Of a stretch of 64,000 nucleotides of DNA, positions 22,968 to 34,516 are shown piece by piece. The translations under genes and the position numbers were made by a program. Origin of the DNA: Cladorrhinum sp. PSN259 (lineage: Eukaryota > Ascomycota > Sordariomycetes > Sordariales > Podosporaceae); NCBI GenBank assembly GCA_033725935.1, contig MU867061.1, forward strand, positions 496,001 through 560,000, written 5' to 3'. Under the pieces are notes generated by a model. It did not search any database. It was not told the DNA's origin and saw nothing but the letters and a program-made list of their open reading frames with translations. The number at the start of each line of letters is the position of its first letter. The first letter of the stretch is position 1.

Positions 22968-24603
22968 ATGAATTCCACCACGGGCGGCTTTGCCAGACCA
23001 TACATGGATGGCAAGCTGTTGCCTTTTTCTGGAACGCTTACCTCGTCCGTAGTTGTTTCGGCTACCCTCGTCGCCTTCGTCATTCACCGACTGATCATTA
23101 TCGTCTATCGTTTATACTTCCACCCGCTTTCTTCTTTCCCCGGTCCACGGTTAGCAGCAATTACATCACTCTATGAGTGGTACTATGCTATCCTCTACCC
23201 AAAGCCGGTCCCCTGGGTCGAGTATCAACGTTCAGTGCTTCACCCCAAGTATGGGCCCATCGTTCGCGTGCGACCAGATGCTCTGCACATCACGGACCCC
23301 GAAGCATACCGCCAGATTCACAAAGTAGGCTCCAAGTTCCAAAAGGCCAGGTTCTTTTACGGACTCTTCAACCTCGAGTCAACCCTTTTTGGTTCCGTCG
23401 ATTTGGAGTCCCACCGGAAGCGCAGAGCCCTGGTTGCGCCGCTGTTTACTAAACCTGAGATTACTGGACTCTATGAGCGTACAGTCAAGGAAAAGGTCAG
23501 CTTGTTGGTTTCTCGCGTTGCTGATGTTGTGAGGAAGAAGGGAGGTCAAGGAAGAGTACCCATGGAGCATGCCCTCTCAGCGTTTACATTCGATATTTCT
23601 GCAGAGGTTATTTTCAACGGCGGTTTCGAGTATGCTCACTTTTCACTCACCTATCGGACATGACTAACATCAAGGGGACAGTGTATTAAAGTCCAGAGAC
23701 ATGAGGCACCAAGTCACGGACTCTGTTGACCTCGTGGTCGAGGCAGCTATTCTGAACAGATACTTTCCTTCATTCATTCCTCTGATAAACTCAATCCCGG
23801 CTTGGTTCATGAAACTGGTATATCCAGTTGCCCTGGGCCAAAAGACACTCAGGGATGCCGTCAAAGATGAAGTCGACAAACTCGTCCAGCAGAAGCGCAC
23901 TGGAACATTCGACGACACGAAGGAACGCGCCATAATTGCTCAGCTTCTCTCCCATCTTGACCCGCAAACGGTTGAGGAAGAAGGCTACACCATGTTGGGC
24001 GCCGCCATCCACACCACTCAGTGGTCTATCCAGCGGCACCTCTACCACCTGGCGGTGTATCCCGGGGTTCAGGAAAAGGTTCTTGCAGAGCTCAAGTCTG
24101 CATATCCTGACAAGGACTCGGACATGTCGTACGCAAAGCTCGAGTCTCTGCCGTACTTTGCGGCCTTTATGAAGGAAGCAAATCGCCTCGCCCATGCCAT
24201 CCCGGGCTCCGTACCCCGAGAGACGCCCATGGATGAGTCGACAGAGTTTTGTGGGAGACACATACCGCCGGGCACTATCTTGGAGTCGGACATGTACAAC
24301 ATGCATTTGCACGAGGGCATATTTCCGAACCCAGAAAAGCTGGAGCCTGAAAGATGGCTGCAGGGAGACAAATCCAAGACCCTGGAAAAGTTTTTGCTGC
24401 ACTTTAACATGGGGAACTACATGTGTGTTGGATACACGTTGGCTAATCTAACCATGTACATTGCCGTTGCCGCGTTCGTGAGGAAGTTTGAGATCAAGTT
24501 GACCCCCGAGCTGGAAAAGGAAGGGTTTTTGTTTGAGGCCCCATGGACCGCGGTGAAAAGGGGAGCCGCTGTTGAGTATATTTGTCGGGAGCGAACAGAG
24601 TGA
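22968..24603 (+). CDS. Cytochrome P450, CYP58/trichodiene-oxygenase-like
   Basis: Exons 22968-23629 and 23682-24603 are joined by a 52-nt intron (GTATGC...ACAG, with a CTAAC branch site), giving 527 residues. An N-terminal membrane anchor (about 24-45) is followed by the proline-rich hinge FHPLSSFPGPR. The ExxR helix is KEANRL, the PERF-type motif is EPERWL, and the heme loop FNMGNYMCVGYT carries the axial Cys469. The I-helix reads GAAIHTTQWS rather than AGxDTT. The N-terminal half (KYGPIVRVRPDALHITDPEAY) resembles the CYP58 group that includes TRI4. This suggests oxidation of a terpenoid or other secondary metabolite in the ER membrane, but the substrate is unknown. It lies about 12.8 kb from the terpene synthase in this window. 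Confidence 0.9.
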
Positions 24604-24884
24604 AACAAATCGTCTTTCGTAGAAGAAGCATCACGAGGAATGTCAGATTGTGCCGTTTTTTTTGTGGTGTCACGAGATATGTATCAGGCCATGTGTGCGT
24701 CTATTGTGGAAGCCCCTGAATATGATTCGCCAATTCCTGGCTGAGCCACCGCCAAGTCTCCCGATCTCACCCGAGCACCGGAACTGGGCAGTGGTTTGAT
24801 CAAGCATAAAGCAATTGCCTCTCATCCTTCCCAGAAAGAAAAGAAATCTTTGGACAATTAACATGCAAGCCAATTTGATTCAAC

Positions 24885-25775
24885 ATGAACCACCAAGCAC
24901 TCATACCACAACCACCACAACAGAGGTCGGGGAGGCCATCAACATCAGGCCTCTTCCCAGACCCTACCAAGAAGGCCAACCTCGGGGAAGACATTGACCT
25001 CGTCGTCGGCGTCACAGCGACAGCTCTTGCCGCAGACCAACTCATCAAGCTCAAAGAAAGCAAGAAGCACAAGGCCATGCACCTCGCCAAGGCTGGTCTC
25101 AGCACCGCAGCGGCAGCCACGGCGTTTACCATGATGAGACGAGAACACCGCGAGCGCATCGAGAATGACAAGAAGAGACATGACCGTACCCAGCGCCTCA
25201 GTCATGCAGAGCACGAATCATCTTTTTGCTCGGACTGCTCTCGCTCTAGGTCACGATCACCATCACGATCACCATCATGGTCCCGAACCCGGGATAGCAG
25301 CCTCAACAGCAATCATCTACTCCTTGACCACGGGCAAAGTCAACCAACGCACCTAGAACCTGGCAACCTATCTGAGAAACACGAAGTCCACTGGGGTTTG
25401 GTACCGACACCACCAACACCACCACTGGCACCCGAGGAGCAGAACCCCTACTCTCACGGATGTCCTACGCAGAGTCCAGATGATTATCATCGCCACGCAC
25501 GAAGATCATCATACGACTACGGCAGCCCCAACTCAGAGATGATAGATCTAGAATCACAGACGCGCACGAGAGCAAGGACAATCTCACCAGAGAAAAGTCG
25601 GAGGACGCCAAGGGATGGGGATGGGCATAGATCAAGATCACCGTCGCCGAGGGGGAGGCAGCATCACCATCGCCATCGGAGCGGCGGGAGGAAGAGGGAG
25701 AGGGAGAGGACCCAGTCGACGATGGAAATGTTTTGGGAGGTTTTGCGGAAGGAGTTGATGAAGAAAAGGGATTAA
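24885..25775 (+). CDS. Unknown basic, Ser/Arg- and His-rich protein
   Basis: This is a 296-residue single-exon frame. After a Gln/Pro-rich start there is a moderately hydrophobic Ala/Thr-rich stretch (about 36-54, VVGVTATALAADQLIKLKES) and an Ala-rich helix (about 63-78). It then turns into a low-complexity region with repeated Ser-Arg dipeptides, His runs and Pro-Thr-Pro, ending in a short amphipathic helix (MFWEVLRKELMKKR). No named domain was recognised. RS-like tracts occur in splicing and cytoskeletal proteins, but composition alone does not show function. Coding is supported by length, composition and a sensible ATG. An intron cannot be ruled out. Confidence 0.6.
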   Translation: MNHQALIPQPPQQRSGRPSTSGLFPDPTKKANLGEDIDLVVGVTATALAADQLIKLKESKKHKAMHLAKAGLSTAAAATAFTMMRREHRERIENDKKRHDRTQRLSHAEHESSFCSDCSRSRSRSPSRSPSWSRTRDSSLNSNHLLLDHGQSQPTHLEPGNLSEKHEVHWGLVPTPPTPPLAPEEQNPYSHGCPTQSPDDYHRHARRSSYDYGSPNSEMIDLESQTRTRARTISPEKSRRTPRDGDGHRSRSPSPRGRQHHHRHRSGGRKRERERTQSTMEMFWEVLRKELMKKRD

Positions 25776-26539
25776 TTATAGGAAGTAAAAGTCGGGAAAA
25801 GTGTTTGGGTAATAATGATTGGATGAATCAAATTATCTATTTGAATTCGAAAAGGATGGGTTTTATCCCAGAATTTGACCACGTTTGTTGGTGTGTAAAG
25901 TATTTATAATTGCCGCCCAAAGAGGCTGGGATTAATTGTTCCAAACGAGTCCAGTCTCCATAGTGATCTGTGAATGTGTGTGACGGGCAGTGTGAGTACC
26001 AAACTACCTTTACCTATTCTCCGACAAGCAGCTAGGTAGAAAATGGTCCGCCACAAGAAAATGTTGAGTTTAAATGATGGTTTTATTCGCCGATTCTCGG
26101 TGCTGGATTGGGACAAACAGTAAAGTGAGGACTGGCGTTTCACATCTAGTCATGTGGATTTGAGTACGCTGAGGGGACAGAAGGATTTGCAGGCTGGGAG
26201 AAGTACTGGTCAGACGGTGCTTAAAATAGGGGAGCAGGATTGGGAGGTGACTGTTAAGTGGGAGTGGACTGTTTAGTAGGGGGATTGTTTAGTAGGAGGA
26301 GTAAGCCTCTATTTGATGATCAGAACGGAGCTGTAGGAGAAGGGCGGAGGAGTGGTGGTGGTAAGATGAATTCGGTTTACTCATGAGCCCAAGTCGTGAG
26401 GATTAGATTTTCAAAGAGAACTAACTGTTTTGCTGGAGAAACGAAGATCTAATATCGGTAACTTATCTAAATGCTGCCCGCCAATCAATCAAGTCCCTAA
26501 AGAGATGTTCATAGTCTAACAGAGCAGACCCCAACGGGA
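25776..26539. other. Convergent spacer, no gene seen
   Basis: This holds the 3' flanks of two convergent genes. A small repeat, TGTTTAGTAGG, occurs twice around 26268-26297. Nothing else was recognised. Confidence 0.55.
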
Positions 26540-29500
26540 TCAATCCAGGTCCATGTTACCATCATAATCACCGTGACCATCCTCGTATCCTAACAAAAAG
26601 TCCATAAAATTGCCCAGCCCTTCACTTTCTATATCGTGCCATGAAACTGCCTGTTGAAAAGACTGTCCTTGGTTCAAGTCCACATCTTCCTGCACGGCTT
26701 CTGTGAACGCCGCTAACTCGGAAAACACCTGGAGTTCAGATTCCTCTTGGTCTGCGATTGGCACCTCTTGGTAAGAGTTTTGTATCTCATCATCTGGTTG
26801 CACTTCGTCTGTTTCTTCGTTGTTTTCCTCTCCCTCGCTTTCTCCCTCTGCCTCGCTTTCTCCCTCTGACCAGCTTTCCTTTGGCTCATCCCCTGGGCCA
26901 GTCCATTCGCCATCATCGCCTGCATTGACAATCTGTGGATTCACATCAGTTTCTCTCTCATCCGACTCGCTCCATCCTCCATGCAATTTCAAGAATTCGG
27001 CGACTTCTTTGTGTCCTTTGTCACTGGCCAGTTTCACTGCCCGAAGAAAATTAATCCTGTAGACCCCACGGAACTCCAACTTGGGTTCTATGGTGAACAA
27101 GAAGCGCACCATTTCAAGCCGCCCGTTCTCTGCCGCGCCCTCTAGCGCCGTTCTGCCGTTGTAATTTGCCGCAGGAGCATTTACATCAGCTCCGTGTTTG
27201 AGCAGAAGCTCAGCCATCTGAAGATGTCCATTTATTGCAGCATATTGTAAAGCGGTTGCAGCACCAGTTTCGTCCGCATCGTTTGAAGGAGGGGCATTAA
27301 CATCAGCGCCGTGCTCAATCAAAAGCGAAATAACCGGAAAGCTTTCCCAATATGCCGCGACCTGAAGTACTGTCGGCCCGTCAATATCATTACGCATCTG
27401 GCTGCATGTGCGTCTATAGTTGGGGTCTGTGCCAGCTTCCAAGAGGATTCTGATGATTTTAAGGTCACCTTCCCACTGGATTCCTCGGCAAAGCGCCTCG
27501 TAGCCGATCCTTGCGTTGATTGCTCTCCCGGCAGACAGGAGAGCCCTAACCATGTTGCTGTTTCTTTTTCCCACAGCAGCTTGTAATGCTGAATTAACCG
27601 GCCCCTCGCCAGCCAAACGATCCAAATCCTCTTCCAATGATGCCCCAGCATTGAGAAAAACCTGCACCAGACGATCCTGGTTCAAATGTGCGGCAAGAGT
27701 AAGTGCTTTACCAAGATATTTGGCATCCCAGGTAGGTACTTCGAGTAATAAATTCACGAAGGTGTGATTGCGTGCCCTCACTGCATCAATCATGAGCTTA
27801 TTGTTTACAAGAAAGGCGGTCTCGGGTCTTTTGTGACGCGTATCTTGAGCTAGAGACGTCAATAACACTTTAAGAAGCTTTTCCGTGTCCGAGGATTCTG
27901 GAATTGAAGAGAAAGTGATCCACAACTTGGCAGTGATTAGAGCTTTGCGGCTTAACAGAACAGAGATGAGGTCCACATCCCCTATTCCCACTGCTGCTTC
28001 TAGGGGGCTTGAAAGTTTCCACCAGTCGTGGACGGGTTGGTTGAGACCGATGTCGTATCGCAAAAGATGCTCAGCGAGGTCCCTATTCTTCCGCGATATA
28101 GCGTCGGTTAAGATTTGCGTTCCATTTCTGCCTTTAAGGATGCCTGGGAGAAGCGGACTTTTTCCTTGTTCAAGAAATAGGGCTACGTCGCTGCTATAGA
28201 TGCGTTGGACGTTTCTGACTTGTGTGAAACCAGCATCAACCAGGAACTTGACAATTGTCAGGGGTCCATTTTCCACAGCAAAACCAAGCGGAGTTTTCTC
28301 AAACTCGTCCCAAGTGAACGGTGTGGACTTGACATGGGGCAAAAGGAGTTCCAGGAGCGGTAAGTTGCCACATTTTATAGCAACAAGGAATCCTTCGTCA
28401 GTTCGGGCGCCTTTTTGGATGAGATGTCCCAAGAGCTCCTGATGAAAGCAGTTTTGGCCGTGGAGGCAAGCCGAGAAAGCTCCAACGCAGCTCCTATAGC
28501 TCAATAAGTTCTTCAGGCTGTGTGGTGCCGCAAATGCTTTGTCCGGCACTCTGAGTGTATTGGCATTGGCATAGGTATCTCCCTGCTTAGCCTCAAAACC
28601 ACTTTTCAAGAGAGCCATTGCAATCTCGGCATGTCCTTTCCAGCAAGCTGCAAGTAGGGGAAATGCATGGGCAGATGTTGCGCCGTTTTGGATAAGAAGT
28701 TGAACCATGCCCACATTCCCCCCCAAAGCTGCCAGGCCCAGAGGTGTTGTCAAGACTGTATGCCGAAGAATTGGTTCGTTATCAACATCCAGCTCCTGGT
28801 TTAAGCTGCTGACATTAGCTCCCCGAGAAATTAAGAGGTTTGCCAAGTCGAAATGCCCAAACTCCACGGCTACTCCAAGCGCAGTTCGTCGATTACGATA
28901 AGGGTAGGAACCTATCCAAATTGAACTGTCGAGCAAGTCGGGTCGCGCATCAATGGTTTGCCGAACAATATCAACATAGTCCCCCTCTAATGCTTTAATA
29001 AAAGCGTTTGGTGCGACCACCTGAAAAGCCTTGCCAACATCTGCACTTGTCAGTCCATCCGTCCCACACACGATGATATCCAACAAGTCGCTGATAATCC
29101 TCGGGTCTTGAGTGTTGATGGCCAATTCCAGTGCCGAGAGCAGATCGACTCTACTTGAAGCCCCGGAAGCGACAAGACTTTTTATCATATTCCACGTCTC
29201 CAACCCTGCGTGTTGTGCATTGTCCCAGCTCTGAAATCTGTAATTTGAATTCATAGCTTCGACTAGTGAGGGCATATGGAGTGGAACGCCCGCGTCGAGG
29301 AAAACCTTGGCAGCCGCGTTTCGTCCCCTCGAGAGTGCACGATGCAACGCCCTTGATTGTGCATCCATTTTCACCCCGTGTTTGCAAGTGATCAGCAGTT
29401 GAACAATACGAAGTGCCATGTTCTCATCCTTCAGTCCTACTGCAACGTATATTGCCGGGCGCTCGTACCGGTACTCAGATGGGTCTGCGACGACGCGATT

Positions 29501-30631
29501 TGGATCGAATCCAGCTTCCAAAATAACGTGGATTATCTCCGGCTTCCCCTCCCTTAGTGCGCTAGAAAACACCTTCTCCTTTGTAGCTCGAATAACCCAG
29601 TTGTCCAGCTCTAGTAACGATTTGAGCTTGTCTTTCCACTTTGATTCCATGGCCTTAACTAGGTCGATAACTTCAGAATCTTTGAAGCCAGATCCATATC
29701 TGCCAATTCCAGTAAAATTATTCGCTAGCTGAAACAACTGCAGCATGCAATAATGGATGGTATCGGGGCCCATTTTTGTGCATACTAGCTCCGCTAGCTG
29801 TCGGTGTTCGTTTGGGTGTCGCTCGGGTACAACACTCCGAATTTTCATCTCGGTCCAACGAACGAGCTGATAAGTGCTGTAGTTGGATATGTCTTCGGTG
29901 CGTGGAAATAAGCGGAGTAAATGGCGGTTATCCAGGCGATCCCAGTTCGCCATGATGCCCGGTGATCCTGACAGAGATACGCCGCTTGGGGTGGCCGCCC
30001 TGGCTGAGACTTGGATTCCCATCGTCTGCAGCAAGTCTTGGAGATGATACCAAGGGCTAGGTATGATGCGATATTCTTGCACTAATCCAGTGAAAACCGG
30101 AGAAGGAGAGCGTATCACCATACCACTGCTCAAGGCAGTGCGCTCTGAGCTAGACACTCCTGTGTTTAGGAGTCGTCAGCCCCAACGTTACTGGACATGG
30201 ACTGAATCAAGGAATTGCTTACCTCCAACAAGAGATTTGTTCTTTTCAAACCGTTCGAGGGCAGAGACAAATCGGCGGGAACTGCTTTTCCTCACCCATT
30301 CCTTGTCGCGTCGTTTGAACGGATTCACTTTAATGACGCTCTGCTTCCCCTCGGCCTGACGTTTTTCCACCACTCCTCCACTATTCTTCCAATCAACATT
30401 CTTCCGAAAATCCCAATTGGAAAACCATCTCTCGTAGGCCCTTTTGCTGTACAGGAGGTAGTGCATTAGCAAATTACTCGGAGGATGGTGTGTTGGACTA
30501 GAGTCACGGTACCTCTTATCAAACCCTTTCTTCTTCATTATGTCCATCACTTCTGGCAGCGTTTTGTTCTCAACCACATACAGCTGCTTGATGAGATCGT
30601 AATGATCTTCAAACGACTGGTGCTTACCCAT
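26540..30631 (-). CDS. Clr5-domain ankyrin-repeat protein
   Basis: Three exons (30513-30631, 30223-30446, 26540-30159) with introns at 30447-30512 and 30160-30222 give 1320 residues. The first splice restores GFDKSKRAYERWFSNWDFRKN, completing an N-terminal Clr5 domain (about 6-56), a fungal helical domain often fused to ankyrin or TPR repeats. A basic linker follows. From about residue 260 to 1200 there are many ankyrin repeats, most canonical near the C-terminus (ALQYAAINGHLQMAELLLKH, then GRTALEGAAENGRLEMVRFL). The tail (about 1215-1320) is very acidic. There is no NACHT/NB-ARC domain, so it is not a full NLR. Ankyrin arrays with Clr5 are known in fungal nonself-recognition repertoires and in transcription regulators. 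The role here is unknown. Confidence 0.88.
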
Positions 30632-31310
30632 CGTGGCTGGGCTCCTCGTTGGATTTGGCCGGGGGATGTTCCAGTGGTTATCGGGTATTTGGGAGCTGTA
30701 AAAAAAAAAAAAAAAAGGGGGAACGTCAGGCTCATGGGTTTATTAGCTCCAGGCACAACAGCCCCCTCATTCAAACCAGCAACCGCTAACGGAGGCGGGA
30801 CTAGGAGTATGATTGGACAACAACAAAACCGACGACCCACACCCCTGGGCTCATTCAAACCAGCAACCGCTAATGGAGGCGGGACTAGGAGTATGATTGG
30901 CCAACAACAAAACCGACACACGCCTCAGCACACTTTCAACTTTGTGTAACCTATGTCAGTCTCGTAAGGCAATCATTAGCCACGCCGGCCACAGCTTGCC
31001 GCATCACGCGACTGCAGTTCCATTGGCCGATTTCAAAACCGTCACCTAGAGATTTGTGGGGCACTTGATGGAATTGGGATTCGTTCATCGAAGAATCCTA
31101 CATGTAACCCGATGTCTTGGTCCGGGAACTGGAAAATTAAGTAATTGGTAAATATTCCATATATTCCACCTATTTCACACTGGGAACTATTCTTTTTCTT
31201 CATCCATCGTTTTAGACCTCCTTCATTGCTAAGCACATACCAAGGCCAAGGCATTTTCTCTTTTCTAATATTTTCGCTCAGTGCTTCAGCGCCTACATCT
31301 GCTACAAAAA
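30632..31310. other. Divergent promoter region with a direct repeat
   Basis: This separates the Clr5-ankyrin gene (-) from a small membrane-protein gene (+). It contains an A17 tract at about 30700-30716 and a 67-bp direct repeat. No other gene was seen. Confidence 0.6.
30768..30917 (+). repeat. 67-bp direct repeat, 83 bp apart, in the Clr5-ankyrin promoter
   Basis: The block starting TCATTCAAACCAGCAACCGC at 30768-30834 recurs at 30851-30917 with two substitutions. Each unit contains an inverted CCAAT box (ATTGG), so the copies could duplicate a promoter element. Confidence 0.8.
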
Positions 31311-31639
31311 ATGGACACTCATAAAGCCGCCGAATCTACCGCATCCTTAACACCGCAAACCATCATCGCGTGTGTTGGTCTCCTGGTCGCCCTGCCACCG
31401 ACCCTTGCTGTCTTGATCCAATGGTATCGCGGCACTTCAGCTCCATGGAAGCGCTGCATGGGCCGTCTACATCGTGTGCATAGAACCTCGGACGGTACGT
31501 TTCTTTTACACATTCATTTGTCTTCATCTTCCTCTGACCCCCTCCCTCCTTGTGATTAGAAGAAAATGTCACCTATCTCTCCCCGGCCTATCAAGATTCC
31601 ACCCATGCCGCATCGCTTGGACCGTTCGAACTCCCATGA
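31311..31639 (+). CDS. Small single-pass membrane protein, unknown
   Basis: Exons 31311-31494 and 31560-31639 flank a 65-nt intron (GTACGT...TTAG), giving 87 residues. The ATG has an ideal AAAAAATGG context. A short hydrophilic N-terminus precedes one hydrophobic helix (about 19-40, including LLVALPPTLAVLIQWY), then a basic segment (KRCMGRLHRVHR) and an acidic-start tail ending ELP. Such short proteins with an LVALPPTLAVL-type helix are common near fungal accessory genes. No function is known to me. The positive-inside rule would place the C-terminus in the cytosol. It is divergent from the Clr5-ankyrin gene about 680 bp away. Confidence 0.55.
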
Positions 31640-31780
31640 TAGCATTCAAGTTTGAAGGAAGGAGTTTTTTTCGGGTTATCGCCCAGTTGTAGCAAGTGGC
31701 AAGTCTTTTTCTCTCAAAAAACTGTCTTGCATCAAATTTTCGGATGTATAGGTGGTTGGTGAAGTCAAGGTTACTAGAAA
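31640..31780. other. Short spacer
   Basis: Probable 3' UTR of the small membrane-protein gene. Nothing else was seen. Confidence 0.4.
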
Positions 31781-32153
31781 TTAATGGCAATATATGATTT
31801 GAAAGAACAATTATATATATTCAACCATCTTACTATGGCCACAACCGTGGGTAAACGGCTGCAACTGAGGCCAATATTGAACCGCTGTATCCAGACAATC
31901 CATTGTGAATGGACTAACCGTTTAACTTTTAGCCCGTAGGCGGGAAGCTCCTGGGTGGGCCTAACCAAGGTTCCCGGTGGGCCTGGCCAGGGTGCAAGTG
32001 GATGAGGGCATTCCCAGATGGCAGGAGGCACCCAGCCATACCTGCCCACATCCACACACAATACCCAACTGTGATAAGTAAACAAACAATCCATGGTATT
32101 GTGAGACGGTTGTCTGTATATGCCTGTTTAATCTGCCTATATATGACCATTAA
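31781..32153 (-). mobile_element. Non-autonomous TIR element, copy B (TTAA-flanked)
   Basis: The element begins TTAATGGCAATATATG and ends CATATATGACCATTAA, so the ends form an imperfect inverted repeat and each carries TTAA, as if inserted at a TTAA target. Inside lies the GC-rich core shared with 21920-22213 in opposite orientation. About 373 bp, with no coding capacity: it is MITE-like. Confidence 0.65.
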
Positions 32154-32192
32154 TAACACCCCTGAAGCGGAACAACTGAAGCCGGACCAGAG

Positions 32193-32737
32193 TCACCAAA
32201 ACCACCACCCCTCACAAACAACAAGAAAAAACAGTCTCGCTTCAATCTTTTGCTTGCACACGGCCAGTTCGAGGTCCTTCTCGTCTATAGCCTTATCAAC
32301 CTCCCGGAGAAACAGCCAATCTGTTGGAATAACCTCAACCACCTGCCCAAATTTCCTGGCTTGCGCTCTATACTCCAACGGATTTTTTGGGGTCGACCAA
32401 ACGACTTTATCGTCACCTATCTCGGCCATAATAGGCGTAGGAACGTACAAAGCTCGGAATAACGTTGAGTGAGCTTTGGAGTTGTAGGTTTGTTAGCATT
32501 CTTCAATTGAAGAGGAGCTTGCTCCTCAGAGGCTTCGCCATAATAGGATGCTATAGGCCAGATGCTTCCCACCCGGCCTTCATATTAGCCTCGGTGAAAG
32601 CCCCAGACCTAGCTAAGCGATAATACTCAAGAAATGCACGCTTGCCAGCAACAGAAGAATCGCAGTAAGCGTCAGTTTCAAAGCGCTTTTGTCACACGGG
32701 TTGAGTAAATCACGACGTGACAAGACAGCATAGCAGA
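32193..32737 (-). pseudogene. Pogo/Tigger-like (DDE_1) transposase relic, C-terminal part
   Basis: Reading the minus strand from 32737 in shifting frames gives pieces in the correct order for the C-terminal third of fungal pogo-like transposases. They are a decayed LLNPCDKSALK (compare LLQPLDVG..S.LK), then RAFLEYYRLARSGAFTEANM followed by KAGWEASGL (compare AR..AFT..NI.AGW.A.GL), a stop at about 32552-32560, then WSTPKNPLEYRAQARKF and a coiled tail with KAIDEKDLELAVCKQKIE. Stops and frameshifts make it non-functional. It starts 39 bp beyond the TIR element. Confidence 0.7.
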
Positions 32738-34516
32738 CAACATGCTCGCCAAGAGACAACCACACCCTACCCACACGGTAAATCACTAGGTACCCACGTC
32801 TCGTTGGACAGACACTTCGGACGATAACGCATAACAAGATAATTGGAATATGAAGATAGAGACGGGAGAAAAGACAAGAACCTCTGAGCCAGAGATGACG
32901 GAAGCACCGTACGGCGGGAGACAGGAAACCTACAAGGCCATAATTAGGCCTTGCGATTCCAGCCAGATTGTAAGGAAGCAAAGAACTCTTGAGGCAATAA
33001 CAGATTATCAAAATGATTGAGCACATTACCCTTCCAAGCCCTGATCCTCAGTCCTGAGATGGTCCGGGCAGAGAAAACCACGAATAATATTACAAACTGC
33101 ACCAGGAGTGGATACATACTTCGAGGCATTACGCCAAAGGGTAAGAATGATGGCAGGGGGATCGAAGGTTGTGGCAAGCGTCTCAGACACTGGTGTTTGC
33201 TGTCAACATCAGGCTGTTCCAACAAAGCGCTACTGAGCGTAGATGATTGTAGATAGATAAACTGTATTGCTTGCGTGAGGAATCTGATTTCTCAGTATGG
33301 GGAGTGCGCACTACTCCCCTTTTTGTACCTTGCTCGGTGTGCTCGGTGGCCTTGGCGACTGCGCAGACTGAGCACCTCCTGATTGGTCGCACGGTGACTT
33401 AAGGGTCTTCTGATCCTCTCGCGGGTTGCACAAATGCAATTGGATTTGACAAGACCTCGAGGAAGGAAGGTAATGCTAATAAAGAAAATACCACCAGTCT
33501 TTTCCAAGCCCCTTGCTCCAATCTCCTGTTCCAGAGTGACAGTCCATCTTCTTAATTTTTTGTCAGCTCTCATATGCCACACGGCTCAGCCATGCAGCAT
33601 TAAATGCGGGATATCTTCCACTGCACACCTTGAGAATCACGATTTTATTGCATCTTGTATCAGATCTCGGCATCCTTGGCAGATCAAGTTAGATTGCGGG
33701 GAATAAAGCAAGATTGATGATCTGCCGAGCTCTTATTTTTGGGAACAAACCTGCAAGGAACCCGATCCTAGATCACACCTTTACTGTTACTACGCCTCTG
33801 GTCTGCCGCGTGGGATTTTATGGATCCCGAACGACACCCCCGTTGCTTACTCTTCTAGAACCCAGCAGGACGGGATAATCTTCGTCCATCGACCCCAATG
33901 CTTCCCGCTTGTTTGCTTTATGTTTGTTATAAAGACGGAATTAGCGACACAGCGGTTTTTAGCCGGGCTGATGGTAGCGAAGAGTGGCGGTCCCCTGTTG
34001 TTGGCCGCCTGCCCTGCAAAGAGCCATTATTTCAGGGTGATCGCATTGTTTGTGCCACATCAGATATTGAATGTATGGTGCAAGATGGCGATCATCTCCA
34101 GAGAAAATAGCTGGTGATGGTTTCAGATCATGGATATCCTTGCAAAAGTTTCCTACTTCAGCCACCGAGGTCTTGATCTAGAGCTTTTTAAAGTCGGGTC
34201 GTCGGCGTAAGCATCGAGGACATGCCATGGATGATGGACAGAACTTGAACCCATCGCGAAATGTCTTACTTTTCTTCTTTTAGGTTTTTATGCGGATTAC
34301 CGATTGTTACTGTAGATGGCTGTAGCTAGGAGATGAAGATCGAGATATTACACTTGTGGCAAAAGAGATGGTCATTGATGGTCTCATGAAATGTATAAAG
34401 GGGATGGTTTCCCTCCGTGAGATGGACAATTATCACCAGCAGCATCAAAAGCATCTTCTCACTCTCAAGACTCCAAAACTTGCTATCAACTCAACCTGTA
34501 CGCTTCAACCACCAAG
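32738..34516. other. Decayed repetitive-looking DNA and promoter of the secreted protein gene
   Basis: No intact gene was seen. Bases about 32740-33430 look like old transposon DNA in minus orientation (possibly the rest of the pogo relic or an LTR), but no coding block could be recognised. A TATA box at 34394-34400 serves the next gene. Confidence 0.45.
34394..34400 (+). promoter_or_regulatory. TATA box of the secreted cationic protein gene
   Basis: TATAAAG lies 117 bp ahead of the ATG at 34517, followed by a CA/CT-rich leader typical of strongly inducible fungal secreted-protein genes. Confidence 0.55.

Noticed and set aside
32950..33420. Possible LTR in minus orientation
   Set aside because: The layout is suggestive but no TG...CA ends, second LTR, primer-binding site or pol coding could be shown.
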